Positions 8,820 to 17,231 of a stretch of 64,000 bases of DNA are shown piece by piece; position 1 is the stretch's first letter, and the number at the start of each line of letters is the position of its first letter. A program made the position numbers and the translations under genes. This DNA is from Bin87 sp965204395. GTDB lineage: Bacteria; Chloroflexota; Dehalococcoidia; Lucifugimonadales; UBA3495. The notes under the pieces were generated by a model. That model saw nothing but the letters and a program-made list of their open reading frames with translations, had not been told where the DNA came from and made no database searches. The stretch lies in contig OZ241987.1 of the NCBI GenBank assembly GCA_965204395.1, positions 3,906,001 to 3,970,000 of the forward strand, in the 5' to 3' direction.

Positions 8820-9383
8820 TCACCGCCACATTCTACGGAATCGCCACGCGCCTTGGTCCGCAATCTCCACCATATACACGTCCGGATTCGTAAGGTTCGC
8901 CCAGCCTTCGTATCCGAAAGATTCATCAATCGAGTTCAGCACGAGGCTCATAAGGTTCCCGTGGGTTACAACGGCGGGCAACTCACATCGGCTTTTGAGC
9001 AGTTCCGTCAAGGCAGCCCACGCTCTCTCCAATGCCTCGCGGGCTGATTCACCTCTAGGTCCTCGCCCACCGGGGTCCGCAAACGAGTTCCGGAGCAATT
9101 CGCGCCAGTTGTCCACGGGTGGGACCGACAGGATCCTTTCGTTCAGCCGGGTATCGGCGTTGACGTCCAAACCCTTCGACAACGCCAAGGGCTGCGCGGT
9201 CTGTCGCGCGCGGACAAACGCACTGGATACCACGCGATCCACCGGTTGATCGGCCAGGAATTCCTTCAGGCGTTCAGCCTGCTCGATCCCTAAGGCTGTG
9301 AGCGCTGCGTCGGGAGATTGTCCCGATGCTTCGCAATGCCGCACCAGAATCAGTCGTCGCGTTCCAACCACGGGCAAATTCAA
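8820..9383 (-). CDS. Histidine phosphatase family protein
   Basis: A 187-residue protein of the phosphoglycerate-mutase-like superfamily. The N-terminal catalytic motif is LVRHCEA (RHC in place of the usual RHG), followed by LTALGIEQAERL, SSAFVRARQTA and a late VVTHGNL histidine. The catalytic histidines and arginines are all present, so it should be active as a phosphatase on an unknown substrate. It lies 25 bases after the permease gene and upstream of the SDR on the same strand, suggesting a three-gene operon. Confidence 0.87.
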   Translation of the reverse strand: MNLPVVGTRRLILVRHCEASGQSPDAALTALGIEQAERLKEFLADQPVDRVVSSAFVRARQTAQPLALSKGLDVNADTRLNERILSVPPVDNWRELLRNSFADPGGRGPRGESAREALERAWAALTELLKSRCELPAVVTHGNLMSLVLNSIDESFGYEGWANLTNPDVYMVEIADQGAWRFRRMWR

Positions 9384-9408
9384 CGGTTCGACCCGACGTT
9401 GGGGCCGA

Positions 9409-11148
9409 TCACCCAGCGGCGGACACCGTTACCGTGATGATGTCGATTCCGTGGTATTTCTGGTGCCTGACCGAGGAGGCATAGTGTCGCAACAGCCGGA
9501 ACGACACCTCATTCTCGTCCGGAATCGCGGGCAGGTCGCTCAGGTAGGACAGCCGGTCTTCCATGTTTTCCCCTTCCAGGGCCGTCGCGAATTCCATTTC
9601 GATGTTGGCGCCGTCTGTGCGGGTGGATAAGACCAGTCGCCGCGGTTGCCCGCTGGTGACCTCGTCTTCCTCTTGCCTCAGGATTGCCACCGTTTCTTCA
9701 CCGGCCGCCAGCAGTCGGTCTGTCGCGCCCGGATTCCACCTCGCACGGGAGGCGAAAGCGCGCAGGAATTGGTCGATTCGCGCCGGGGCGTCCTCGTCGA
9801 GGGCGACTTGCAAACGTCGCGACCTCCGGCGGGACAACTCGACAAATGCCATCATCGCCACTGCCACGATGGCTCCGGACGTCATCCCATTGCCGAGCAA
9901 AACACCCAGGAAACCGTCCCCCAGCAACGCCGGGAAAATCACCTTGTTTTGGAATCCGACACCGATCCAGAAAGCCAGGCCCACAATCACGGCTTTCCGA
10001 TGGTCCAGCCCGTCCCGAATGACTATGTTCATCCCTTGCACAAACAAGAGCGTGATCAAAACCGTGCCGTAGCCCGCTATCACCGGCGCGGGTATCGCGA
10101 TCAACAGCGCCGAAATCTTGGGAAAGAACGCTATCGCTATGAAAATTGCACCGATCACGACGCCCACACGCCGCGCTGCGATACCCGTAACTTCCGCGAG
10201 GGCAACGCTGGTTGAATAGGTCGTATTGGGCACCGTCCCGGTCAACCCGGAAAGCAGGTTGCCCACACCATCTGCATTGAGGGCCCCCTGCACCACCCGA
10301 AAGTCGGTCGCCCGTGGATTGCGCCGGGACACCCGCTGAATGGCCACGCCGTCGCCGATTGTTTCTATCGCGCCCACCAGCGTCACCACCACAAACGCGG
10401 GGAGGAGCGCCAAAAACGCGACTCCGGGCGTCAGGTCCCAACCGGGCCAGGCCTGGAAGGCCACGCCGAACCAGGGGGCGTCAATCACGTACTGAAAGTC
10501 GTACATGCCGAACGGCGCCGACGCGACGCATCCCGCGATAATGCCAATCAACGGCGCCCATATCCGCAATGCCGGAGGGGCCCGGAGGACCAGGACGACC
10601 ACGACAAGCACCGCAACCACCGCCACGATCGGCGCGCCGGACACACCTACGTGCTCGGGAACGTCGGTCAGCATGTCGAACAGTATCGGCATGACGGTCG
10701 CGGCGATAAGCATGATGACCGTCCCGGTTACCACCGGAGTAAAGATCCGCCGCAACCACGACAGGCGCGCCGCCAGCGCGAACTGGAACAGTGAAGACAC
10801 CACCACCAAGCTGGCCATCAATGCCGGGCCGCCCTGCATCAAAGCCGCCGCGCACACCGCGATGAACGCGCCCGATGTCCCCATCATCAGGATGTGGCCG
10901 GATCCGATCCTCCAGACTCGAACGGCCTGCAGGATGGTCGTGATGCCGCTGATTAGCAAAGCGCCAAACACCGCCCAAGCCAGACTAGGCTCTGGTTGCC
11001 CCGCGATACGGAAAACAATCAAAACGCCCAGGACCACCCCGCCAATAATCGACAGGGATGCCTGGACGCCGGCGCCTAATGTGATGAGTAACGGGGGATT
11101 TTCGTCGGGTTCGTAGCGAACGTTTTCGTTTATCTGTGATTGCGCCAA
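9409..11148 (-). CDS. Nucleobase:cation symporter-2 family permease with extra C-terminal domain
   Basis: A 579-residue protein. Residues 20-440 hold about 12-14 membrane segments of the NCS2 (xanthine/uracil permease) fold, including GAIETIGDGVAIQRVS and NADGVGNLLSGLTGTVPNTTYS, which resemble the substrate-binding half-helix region. Residues 445-579 are soluble and unusual: RIDQFLRAFASRARWNP, then AGEETVAILRQEE, a beta hairpin and LLRHYASSVRHQKYHG. This pattern resembles a degenerate RsbW/HATPase-type fold (tentative). The start is a TTG; the nearest upstream ATG is out of frame. It is the first gene before the histidine phosphatase and SDR. Confidence 0.82.
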   Translation of the reverse strand: MAQSQINENVRYEPDENPPLLITLGAGVQASLSIIGGVVLGVLIVFRIAGQPEPSLAWAVFGALLISGITTILQAVRVWRIGSGHILMMGTSGAFIAVCAAALMQGGPALMASLVVVSSLFQFALAARLSWLRRIFTPVVTGTVIMLIAATVMPILFDMLTDVPEHVGVSGAPIVAVVAVLVVVVLVLRAPPALRIWAPLIGIIAGCVASAPFGMYDFQYVIDAPWFGVAFQAWPGWDLTPGVAFLALLPAFVVVTLVGAIETIGDGVAIQRVSRRNPRATDFRVVQGALNADGVGNLLSGLTGTVPNTTYSTSVALAEVTGIAARRVGVVIGAIFIAIAFFPKISALLIAIPAPVIAGYGTVLITLLFVQGMNIVIRDGLDHRKAVIVGLAFWIGVGFQNKVIFPALLGDGFLGVLLGNGMTSGAIVAVAMMAFVELSRRRSRRLQVALDEDAPARIDQFLRAFASRARWNPGATDRLLAAGEETVAILRQEEDEVTSGQPRRLVLSTRTDGANIEMEFATALEGENMEDRLSYLSDLPAIPDENEVSFRLLRHYASSVRHQKYHGIDIITVTVSAAG

Positions 11149-11343
11149 AGTAATCTCTCGTAGTTAAGCATTTATTGGGTACGATCTTGTACCACACACA
11201 TTAGCATGAAAAATGACCTGCTTCGACAGATTGAACTATTTGATTGGGGAGCATTCGTCCAGCCTTGAATCCCAGGAAAAGTTGGAGCGCCAGCGGCGGA
11301 AAGTATCTCCCAATTATATGCGCGAACGTCAGCCGGTGGTTCT

Positions 11344-11823
11344 TTACAATTTGTCAAACCCGCGCCATCCGGGCAAGGCCGCCGCCTGCCGGATCCAATC
11401 CTCCATCTGTTCTTCGTCGATACGGCTGTCCTCGTAGATATGGAAGTACCGGGTGTCCTTATCTTTGGACTCAACTGGCGGCAGGGGATCAAGCGACCCG
11501 CCGTTGAGGAAGGTCACCTTCACGTAGCGAGTGAAAACGTGGTAGCTCAGGAACCACCCTCGATCCTCCACGCCATAAAAGGGTGAGTTCCAGCGCACGG
11601 CTTTCCGCACGTCGGGCACGGTGCGCACGATGAGGTCGTCCAGCCGACGCCCAACGTCGCTCTTCCAACCCGGCATCGCGGAGATGTAAGCCTGAACGGG
11701 AGCGTCCCCGTCAGCCTTGGCGATTTGCGGATTGCCGCCTGAGAGAAGCACGACCCAGCTGCCGGACTTATCGCCCGCCTGGGTCGGCTTTTTCGTTGCC
11801 TTTCTGGTAGTTCTGCCAGCCAT
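11344..11823 (-). CDS. DUF1801 domain-containing protein
   Basis: A 159-residue cytoplasmic protein. After a basic N-terminal stretch (residues 1-16), the body has LDDLIVRTVPDVRKAVRWNSPFYG and a YVKVTFLNG strand, the hallmarks of the DUF1801/YdhG fold. The family has no established biochemical role. It lies between the permease operon and a tRNA gene, on the same strand as both, separated by about 190 bases from the permease. Confidence 0.82.
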   Translation of the reverse strand: MAGRTTRKATKKPTQAGDKSGSWVVLLSGGNPQIAKADGDAPVQAYISAMPGWKSDVGRRLDDLIVRTVPDVRKAVRWNSPFYGVEDRGWFLSYHVFTRYVKVTFLNGGSLDPLPPVESKDKDTRYFHIYEDSRIDEEQMEDWIRQAAALPGWRGFDKL

Positions 11824-11895
11824 GACCGCGAATCCTGGACTGTATTAGTTGCAACCTGGTCCGGCCCGCCAAGGACGCAAGAGGCTAGGGTGGAA

Positions 11896-11970
11896 TGGTG
11901 GGCCCGACAGGGTTCGAACCTGTGACCTGCCGATTATGAGTCGGACGCTCTACCACTGAGCTACGGGCCC
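11896..11970 (-). tRNA. tRNA with CAU anticodon (Met or Ile2)
   Basis: The minus strand folds as a complete cloverleaf. The acceptor is GGGCCCG paired with CGGGCCC, the D arm contains GCTCAGTGGTAGAGC, the anticodon loop is CTCATAA (anticodon CAT), and the T arm is ACAGG TTCGAAC CTGT. An encoded ACCA tail is at 11896-11899. It is not initiator tRNA, as it lacks the GGG/CCC anticodon stem. Elongator Met and lysidine-type Ile2 both carry CAU and cannot be separated here. Confidence 0.93.
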
Positions 11971-12017
11971 CGGCCAATATCCAGAGTATGCCCGGTCACC
12001 AGAATCGTCAACGGAAA

Positions 12018-13370
12018 TCAGAGTCCCAAACGCAGCCGGTATTCCGGATCCCACTCCGCCAACTGTTTCCTTTCGACCAGTTCTTGCGGCTCCAGTGCGG
12101 GAGATGGTTCCCCTGTTGTGGGCACCTCTGTGATGATGGATTGCTCTTCCCACTGAGCAATTTGTTCTGCGGGCTTGCCCAGGAGCGCTTCTAGGAGCGG
12201 TCGGTTGTCCTGACCGAACATCGGCGCTGGGCCTCTCACTTTCAACGATGTCTTGGACATCCGGTACGGCCGGCCCATGATAATGCGCGTGCCCATGTCA
12301 CGCTCTTCGGGAAACTCCACGCGCTCCAGGAAATTGCGGCTCCGGTAATGCGGGTCGAAGTGCACGTCTTTTCCGCTCAATACCGGCCCCGATGCGATTC
12401 CCACAGACTGCAACCGGTGCATCAGGTCGTACTTTTCGAAGCAACGTGTCCAATTGGCGACTGCGTCATCGATTTCGTCGTGATTCTGCTGACGTCCGTG
12501 CAGCGTCCCAAGCCGCGTGTCGCTGGCCAGATCTGGTCGCTCCATCAGGTTGCACAACGCAAGCCACTGTGCTTGGTCGGCCACTGACAGGGCGATCCAC
12601 TCATCGTCTCCCTGCGCGGGATACGCTCCTTGCGGCGCACGGTACGGGTGGCGGTTGCCGATGCGTCCGCCCTCCCTACCGTTAACCATGGCGTCCATCA
12701 GATACTCGGACAGGAACATGACGCCAGCCTGGTACATGCCGATATCGACCCATTGCCCCTGGCCCGTCCGGTTGCGGTAACGCAGCGCCGATCCTATGGC
12801 GAACATGGCGCTCCAGGTGGACAGGAAATCGACAAAAGACCTGCCCGCCTTAGACGGTTCGTCGTTCGGGTAACCCGTTACCCAGCAGTGGCCGTGCGTG
12901 CCCTCCTGGGTGGTGGCCTGTGCAGGGTAGGACGAGTACGGCCCGTCGCCATGCCCGTAGCCCGTGTTGGATACCATGATGATATCGGGACGGAGTTTGC
13001 GCAGATTGGGGTAGTCGAGCCCCCACCGCCGCATCACGCGCGGCGTGAAGTTCTCCATCACCACGTCGCTCACCAACACCATCTCACGGAAGATTTCCCG
13101 TCCTTCCTCCGTGGACATGTCCAGCACCAGGGACCGTTTCCCGCGGTTGAGCAACTGGTAAGTGGACGGCCGGTTCCACCAGTCCTCGCCGGGGTCATTA
13201 TCGGGAAACGTTCCGTAGAGTCCGCCGCCGCGGGTGATGTCGGGTCGCCCGGGACCCTCAATTTTGATCACCTCGGCGCCCAGATCGGCCAATTGACCGC
13301 CGGTGTACGGCAGCGCGAACACGTAAGTGGAATCCAGGACGCGAATCCCCTCGAGGGGCAGAGTCGTCAT
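12018..13370 (-). CDS. CaiB/BaiF (class III) CoA-transferase
   Basis: A 450-residue class III CoA-transferase that moves CoA between organic acids through an aspartyl intermediate. The N-terminal GIRVLDSTYVFALPYTGGQLADLGAEV and the GYGHGDGPYSSYPAQ loop fit the family. It is 17 bases downstream of a second CaiB gene with a shared promoter, which suggests a heteromeric enzyme like succinyl-CoA:L-malate CoA-transferase SmtAB of Chloroflexus, although substrates are unknown. It is longer than usual (about 400) owing to insertions and a charged C-terminal tail. A tRNA gene lies 47 bases downstream. Confidence 0.88.
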   Translation of the reverse strand: MTTLPLEGIRVLDSTYVFALPYTGGQLADLGAEVIKIEGPGRPDITRGGGLYGTFPDNDPGEDWWNRPSTYQLLNRGKRSLVLDMSTEEGREIFREMVLVSDVVMENFTPRVMRRWGLDYPNLRKLRPDIIMVSNTGYGHGDGPYSSYPAQATTQEGTHGHCWVTGYPNDEPSKAGRSFVDFLSTWSAMFAIGSALRYRNRTGQGQWVDIGMYQAGVMFLSEYLMDAMVNGREGGRIGNRHPYRAPQGAYPAQGDDEWIALSVADQAQWLALCNLMERPDLASDTRLGTLHGRQQNHDEIDDAVANWTRCFEKYDLMHRLQSVGIASGPVLSGKDVHFDPHYRSRNFLERVEFPEERDMGTRIIMGRPYRMSKTSLKVRGPAPMFGQDNRPLLEALLGKPAEQIAQWEEQSIITEVPTTGEPSPALEPQELVERKQLAEWDPEYRLRLGL

Positions 13371-13387
13371 AGCGGGGATACTCCCAA

Positions 13388-14581
13388 TCAGATAACACCG
13401 GTTTGCCGCATTATCGACAATTCTTCGGCGCTGTACCCGAGACCCTCCCCGAACACTTCAAAATTGTGCTGGCCCAGGGTGGGCGCGGGCATGCGCAACT
13501 GATAGCCGGCCGGCGTCATACGGAATAGTTCTGCCGGGACTTTGACCTTTCCGATCACCGGATGCTCGGTTTCGCGGTAAAAGTGCCGTGATTCCAGTTG
13601 GGGGCAGGCGGCGAGTTCAGAGGGGGTCTGCACCAGTCCGAAAAGCATCCGTTTTTCGGCGGCGTTGGGAAACAGCTCCCATTTTTCACGTTCCCGGATG
13701 GCGTTCAGCACCACCTGATCCATGGCCGGCCCGTTGCGGACCCGCTGTGCGCGGTCGGCGAAACGAGGTTCCAACAGCTCGGGGGCTCGGAAAAAGTCGG
13801 CGATGTCCTCCCAGGTCGCGCCGCCACCGGCTTGCACGATGATCCACCCGTCCTTGCATGGCATCGGGTTCTCCCACATCGTCCCATCCGCGCGCCGAAT
13901 CTGGACGCCACCGATGAACGGGTAGATGGTTTGCGTCGCCATCATGGTGGACGCCACGCATTCCGTCACCGATACGTCAACGTGCTGGCCCACTCCATGC
14001 CGGTCCTGAGCGAACAGCGCCATGGCCGTCGCTCCCGCTCCAAACAACCCGCCCTGATATTGCGCCTGGAACCCTCCATGCTTCAACGGCGGACGGCCCT
14101 GCACTCCGCTGATGCCCATCACCATTCCCATCGCGTACGAAACGATCTCCTCGCCGGCGTATTGACTGTATGGACCGGTCTGGCCGAAGGGAGTTATGGA
14201 TGTCATTACGACCTGCGGATTGATCTCGGCAATGTCGTCGTATCCCAGGCCCAGATCATCCAGGTGTCCGGGCGTATAACTTTCTATCACCAGATCGACG
14301 TGGGGAATCAATTCTTTCAGCAGCCGGCGCCCCCCCGCGGACCGTATGTCGAGCGTGACCCCTTTCTTGTTCAGGTTCAGTATCAGGAAGAAAAGGCTTT
14401 TTTCCGGGTCAGGGTCGTCGTGATAGAACGGCCCCACGCGACGCATTGCGGACCCGCCGGGTGGTTCAATCTTCAGAACATCGGCGCCGTAATCAGCCAA
14501 CAGCCGGCCACAAAAGGACCCGGCGATGTCCTCGCTCAGGTCCAGGACCTTCACGCCTGTGAGTGGGCCGCCAAAGTCCAT
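13388..14581 (-). CDS. CaiB/BaiF (class III) CoA-transferase
   Basis: A 397-residue family III CoA-transferase, first gene of a two-gene operon. GVKVLDLSEDIAGSFCGRLLADYGADVLKIEPPGG is the CoA-binding N-terminal region, followed by LNKKGVTLD and the TPFGQTGPYSQYAGEE loop. The typical length and intact motifs indicate activity. The downstream gene is a diverged paralogue, so the pair may be subunits of one transferase. A sigma70-type promoter is visible at 14637-14665, giving a leader of about 50 bases. Confidence 0.9.
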   Translation of the reverse strand: MDFGGPLTGVKVLDLSEDIAGSFCGRLLADYGADVLKIEPPGGSAMRRVGPFYHDDPDPEKSLFFLILNLNKKGVTLDIRSAGGRRLLKELIPHVDLVIESYTPGHLDDLGLGYDDIAEINPQVVMTSITPFGQTGPYSQYAGEEIVSYAMGMVMGISGVQGRPPLKHGGFQAQYQGGLFGAGATAMALFAQDRHGVGQHVDVSVTECVASTMMATQTIYPFIGGVQIRRADGTMWENPMPCKDGWIIVQAGGGATWEDIADFFRAPELLEPRFADRAQRVRNGPAMDQVVLNAIREREKWELFPNAAEKRMLFGLVQTPSELAACPQLESRHFYRETEHPVIGKVKVPAELFRMTPAGYQLRMPAPTLGQHNFEVFGEGLGYSAEELSIMRQTGVI

Positions 14582-14636
14582 AAAGCCCCTGCCAACTTCC
14601 CAACGATGTCCGGGTTACTTTGGATGAAGTGTGGGG

Positions 14637-14665
14637 ATTGTATCCCAAGCCGTGAACGCTCGCAA
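14637..14665 (-). promoter_or_regulatory. Promoter of the CaiB pair
   Basis: On the minus strand TTGCGA (14660-14665) and TACAAT (14637-14642) are separated by 17 bases, close to the sigma70 consensus, and lie about 56 bases before the ATG at 14581. A 14-bp direct repeat copy sits just upstream of the -35 (14675-14688). Confidence 0.6.
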
Positions 14666-14674
14666 TTTGAGCGT

Positions 14675-14688
14675 CATTCAAAAGCGGG
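14675..14688 (+). repeat. Direct repeat, left copy
   Basis: CATTCAAAAGCGGG is identical to 15511-15524. It lies just upstream of the CaiB promoter -35 box. The two copies bracket an 822-base gene-poor segment. Confidence 0.75.
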
Positions 14689-14826
14689 ACCATTCGGTTA
14701 TTGCTCGGCGGGTGGGTAATCCGCTCATTTTGTCCCTTGCCACCGCCTTGGAAAAATCGAATAAGCCTATGACACCCGCCCGTTGCCGCTAACCGTACCC
14801 GCGTTCTATCCTAACCATGTCAGGTT

Positions 14827-14855
14827 CCCCGCTCGGCTTCGAGAACCGGGCGGGG
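14827..14855. other. Stable hairpin in the gene-poor segment
   Basis: CCCCGCTCGG (14827-14836) pairs with CCGGGCGGGG (14846-14855), 10 bp with a single G-T wobble and a 9-base loop. No T run follows on either strand. Confidence 0.6.
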
Positions 14856-14984
14856 TCGGCCGCATCGCATGCAGCGGCAAGCCACCAAACTACTCAACAT
14901 GGCGAGGTGTCAAAAAGGTTCGGGTCGCTCAACGGCCTGTCGGTTACAAACAGCAGAATACGGTTCCCAAGGAGCCTAGAGTCG

Positions 14985-15029
14985 TAGATCCGCCTCTGGT
15001 GGGCCGAAGGTCCGCCCCCGGCGGATCTA
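14985..15029. other. 45-base two-storey hairpin, candidate structured RNA
   Basis: The outer stem TAGATCCGCC (14985-14994) with GGCGGATCTA (15020-15029) is perfect over 10 bp. After a 3x3 internal loop, an inner stem GGTGGGCC (14998-15005) with GGTCCGCC (15009-15016) adds 8 bp with two wobbles and a GAA loop. It lies in a stretch without genes. Confidence 0.6.
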
Positions 15030-15510
15030 TATTCCACGATCAAGCTCCCGGAACCCAGCGGGTGTTACCACCGCCCCGTGCTCGCGCTGCCCCGGTATCA
15101 TTGGCCGGCTACCTGCGAGGACACGGAAGCCTAGGACGATATCTTTCTGCGCAAGCAAAAAATAGTGTTGGCCGTGCTCCGACACGCAACCCGAACCACA
15201 ACCTGACACCCGAAACCTCAAACCAACCACCAACCCCAACGGAGGCAAACATCCAGAGAAACACTACCGACGACGACCGCGGTGCTACCACGATTGCTCG
15301 CGAGTTCGTCACTGTCACACTGACGCTGAAATACGCCCCAAATGAAATCGCCGTGCCCTCGTCCCTGGCCCTTGTCCTTAAATGGCCGATCTCCCAGGCT
15401 GCCCTGTCGATGGAGGGCAAGGGTGCGCACCCCTGCACGCCTACCCGCCACAGGCGGACCCACGGCAGCTCAGGACCATCGGACACGCGGGTAGATAATC
15501 GAAAGCCCTG

Positions 15511-15524
15511 CATTCAAAAGCGGG
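15511..15524 (+). repeat. Direct repeat, right copy
   Basis: CATTCAAAAGCGGG, identical to 14675-14688. It ends two bases before the TATAAT box upstream of the flavin reductase gene. Confidence 0.75.
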
Positions 15525-15526
15525 GG

Positions 15527-15532
15527 TATAAT
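15527..15532 (+). promoter_or_regulatory. Candidate -10 box of the flavin reductase gene
   Basis: Perfect TATAAT, 57 bases before the ATG at 15590. No clear -35 is present; the direct repeat occupies the spacer. Confidence 0.4.
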
Positions 15533-15589
15533 CATCACCGCCAAATTTCTATTGGCGAAACTATTCCCAGGCAGCAGGAGTTCCCCAAT

Positions 15590-16249
15590 ATGTTGATCGA
15601 CCCTAGGAATTTTGACCGATTCAACATGATTCTGACCGGGGTGGTGGTGCCGCGGCCCATCGCATTCGTCTCGACCGTATCCACTGAGGGAGTCGTGAAC
15701 CTGGCTCCATACAGTTTCTTCAACGCCATGGCTTACAACCCGCCGACGCTGATATTTTCATCGTCTCGCAAGGCCGCCGGATGGCAGGACAAGCGTAAGG
15801 ACACGTTGACCAACGTTGAGGAAACGGGTGAGTACGTGGTCAACGTGGTGGTGGACGACATCGCTGCGGCCATGAACGCCACCGCCGCCGAGTACCCCTC
15901 CGATGTCTCTGAATTCGATATCGCCGGACTTACGGAGGCTCCCAGCGAAATCGTGAAGGCGCCCCGGGTGCTGGAATCGCCGGTCAACATGGAGTGCCGG
16001 TTGATGCAGGTGGTGAATATCGGCGAGCAGCCGCACTCCCATGGACTGGTGATCGGCGAGATCGTCCGGATGCACGTGCGCGATGACATTCTCTACGAGG
16101 GGCCGAATGGTCTCCGCATCAACCATGAAGCCCTGAGGCCGACGGGCCGTTTGGCGGGCAACATGTACTGCCACACCGATGACGTCTACGAGTTGGTGAG
16201 GCCGTTCTACGTTCCGGAGGAAGAACCTGCGGGTCGAGTCGCTGACTGA
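15590..16249 (+). CDS. Flavin reductase family protein
   Basis: A 219-residue flavin-binding split-barrel protein. PRPIAFVSTVSTEGVVNLAPYSFFNAMAYNPPTLIFS is the family signature, with the flavin-contacting strands at residues 20-55. Members reduce FMN or FAD with NAD(P)H, or supply reduced flavin to a partner monooxygenase. The start is ATG 15590, where CAGGAG lies 12 bases upstream and homology to the fold begins; the long open frame upstream is not supported. No partner oxygenase is adjacent. Confidence 0.86.
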   Translation: MLIDPRNFDRFNMILTGVVVPRPIAFVSTVSTEGVVNLAPYSFFNAMAYNPPTLIFSSSRKAAGWQDKRKDTLTNVEETGEYVVNVVVDDIAAAMNATAAEYPSDVSEFDIAGLTEAPSEIVKAPRVLESPVNMECRLMQVVNIGEQPHSHGLVIGEIVRMHVRDDILYEGPNGLRINHEALRPTGRLAGNMYCHTDDVYELVRPFYVPEEEPAGRVAD

Positions 16250-16358
16250 ACTAGTCCGTTGCCGTCACAAGTCCCGCAGCTGTGAAAGCCGTCTGACCGC
16301 GAAGTCTGGAACGGGCCAGCGTAATCGGGTCCAGCGCGAGGCCGAGCCCGGCAAGCGA

Positions 16359-16724
16359 TCATTCGGGGAATTGGAGCAACTGGAGCACGTTTCCGTCTGG
16401 GTCCTTCAGGGTAGCCACCCAGCCGCCCCAGTGCTCCTGTTCGGGCGTGCGAATGAACTCCACGCCCTCCGCGGCGAGTCGTCTGTGCTCTGCCTGGATG
16501 TCGTCAACTCCAAGGTGGGGCATCACCCTCAGAGGGTCGCGCGACTGGCCCCGGATTTCACCGTGCAGCCCCACGTTGAACCGCAGATTGCCCAGTTGGA
16601 AGGCGGCGAATCCCTCGTCTTCGTGGAAGGAGTGCAACGGGAACCGCAGGGTGTCGCGGTAGAAGCGGAGCATCCGGTCCAGGTCGGAGGTCCAGAGCGT
16701 GATGCCGACTATTTCGTTGATCAT
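16359..16724 (-). CDS. VOC-family (glyoxalase/dioxygenase-like) protein
   Basis: A 121-residue protein with the paired beta-alpha-beta-beta-beta modules of the VOC superfamily: GITLWTSDLDRMLRFYRDTLRF at the start and WVATLKDPDGNVLQLLQFP at the end, including the metal-binding glutamine/glutamate region. The start is ATG 16724, which overlaps the stop of the Fur-family gene as ATGA and implies translational coupling. The substrate is unknown; VOC proteins include glyoxalase I, fosfomycin-resistance enzymes and dioxygenases. Confidence 0.86.
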   Translation of the reverse strand: MINEIVGITLWTSDLDRMLRFYRDTLRFPLHSFHEDEGFAAFQLGNLRFNVGLHGEIRGQSRDPLRVMPHLGVDDIQAEHRRLAAEGVEFIRTPEQEHWGGWVATLKDPDGNVLQLLQFPE

Positions 16725-17173
16725 GAACCGGCGTCTGCGGTTTCCAAAACGCCCGCCGAGGTGCAGGCGGGACACCAACCGTGGAAATCTATCCGTTGCC
16801 ACATGACGTGGAAACTGGTCTCGGTGGAAACCTGCTCGCGCAACCTCACGATGGTTTCGCTGCTCTCGTCTGCGTCAGTGATGTTTCCGCACCCGATGCA
16901 CACCAGGTTGACGTGCGGCGAGACATTGCTTTCGTAGCGGGACTGCTTGGCGAAGGGGAGTTCCTGGATGAGTCCGCTCTTGGATAGCACACCCAACGTC
17001 GAATATACGGTCGCCAGGGTCATCGACGGGAAATGCTGCTGTACCCGTTCGTGGATCTGCTGCACGGTGGGATGGTCAGTGGAATTCAACACCGCTTCGG
17101 CGATCGCCAATCTCTGCGGGGTCACGCGCACTCCGCTCTGACGAAGTTGTTGCACCACCACGTTTTGCATCAT
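16721..17173 (-). CDS. Fur-family transcriptional regulator
   Basis: A 150-residue metalloregulator. Residues 1-85 form the winged helix (RVTPQRLAIAEAV, TVYSTLGVLSKSGLI). Two CxxC pairs, C92/C95 and C134/C137, form the structural zinc site. His87 and the downstream acidic cluster fit the regulatory metal site. PerR-type sensing of peroxide or Fur-type iron sensing are both possible; the motifs seen do not settle it. The gene is translationally coupled to a VOC protein. A good promoter lies at 17232-17261. Confidence 0.9.
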   Translation of the reverse strand: MMQNVVVQQLRQSGVRVTPQRLAIAEAVLNSTDHPTVQQIHERVQQHFPSMTLATVYSTLGVLSKSGLIQELPFAKQSRYESNVSPHVNLVCIGCGNITDADESSETIVRLREQVSTETSFHVMWQRIDFHGWCPACTSAGVLETADAGS

Positions 17174-17231
17174 GAGACCCTCCGCGCACGTCGGGGAAAC
17201 CCCACATCGCAGTGGCCGGACGTACGGGCCG

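Larger units (their letters stand above)
14582..15589. other. One-kilobase intergenic region without a convincing gene
   Basis: Apart from the CaiB promoter I find no recognisable gene here. The plus frame of the following flavin reductase happens to stay open back to 14783, but the peptide is Pro/Arg/Thr-rich and unlike any family I know. The region carries a 14-bp direct repeat at both sides, two strong hairpins (14827-14855 and 14985-15029) and a perfect 12-bp palindrome GGGTGCGCACCC (15421-15432). A structured RNA or a decayed element are the main alternatives. Confidence 0.6.

Noticed and set aside
11178..11193. Dyad GGTAC-N6-GTACC upstream of the permease
   Set aside because: Only 5-bp arms with a 6-base spacer; such short dyads occur by chance and no promoter boxes frame it clearly.
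14783..15589. In-frame extension of the flavin reductase upstream to 14783
   Set aside because: The extra 269 residues are low-complexity Pro/Arg/Thr-rich, have no recognisable fold and the normal family start with a ribosome box is at 15590. A good -10 box also lies inside the extension.
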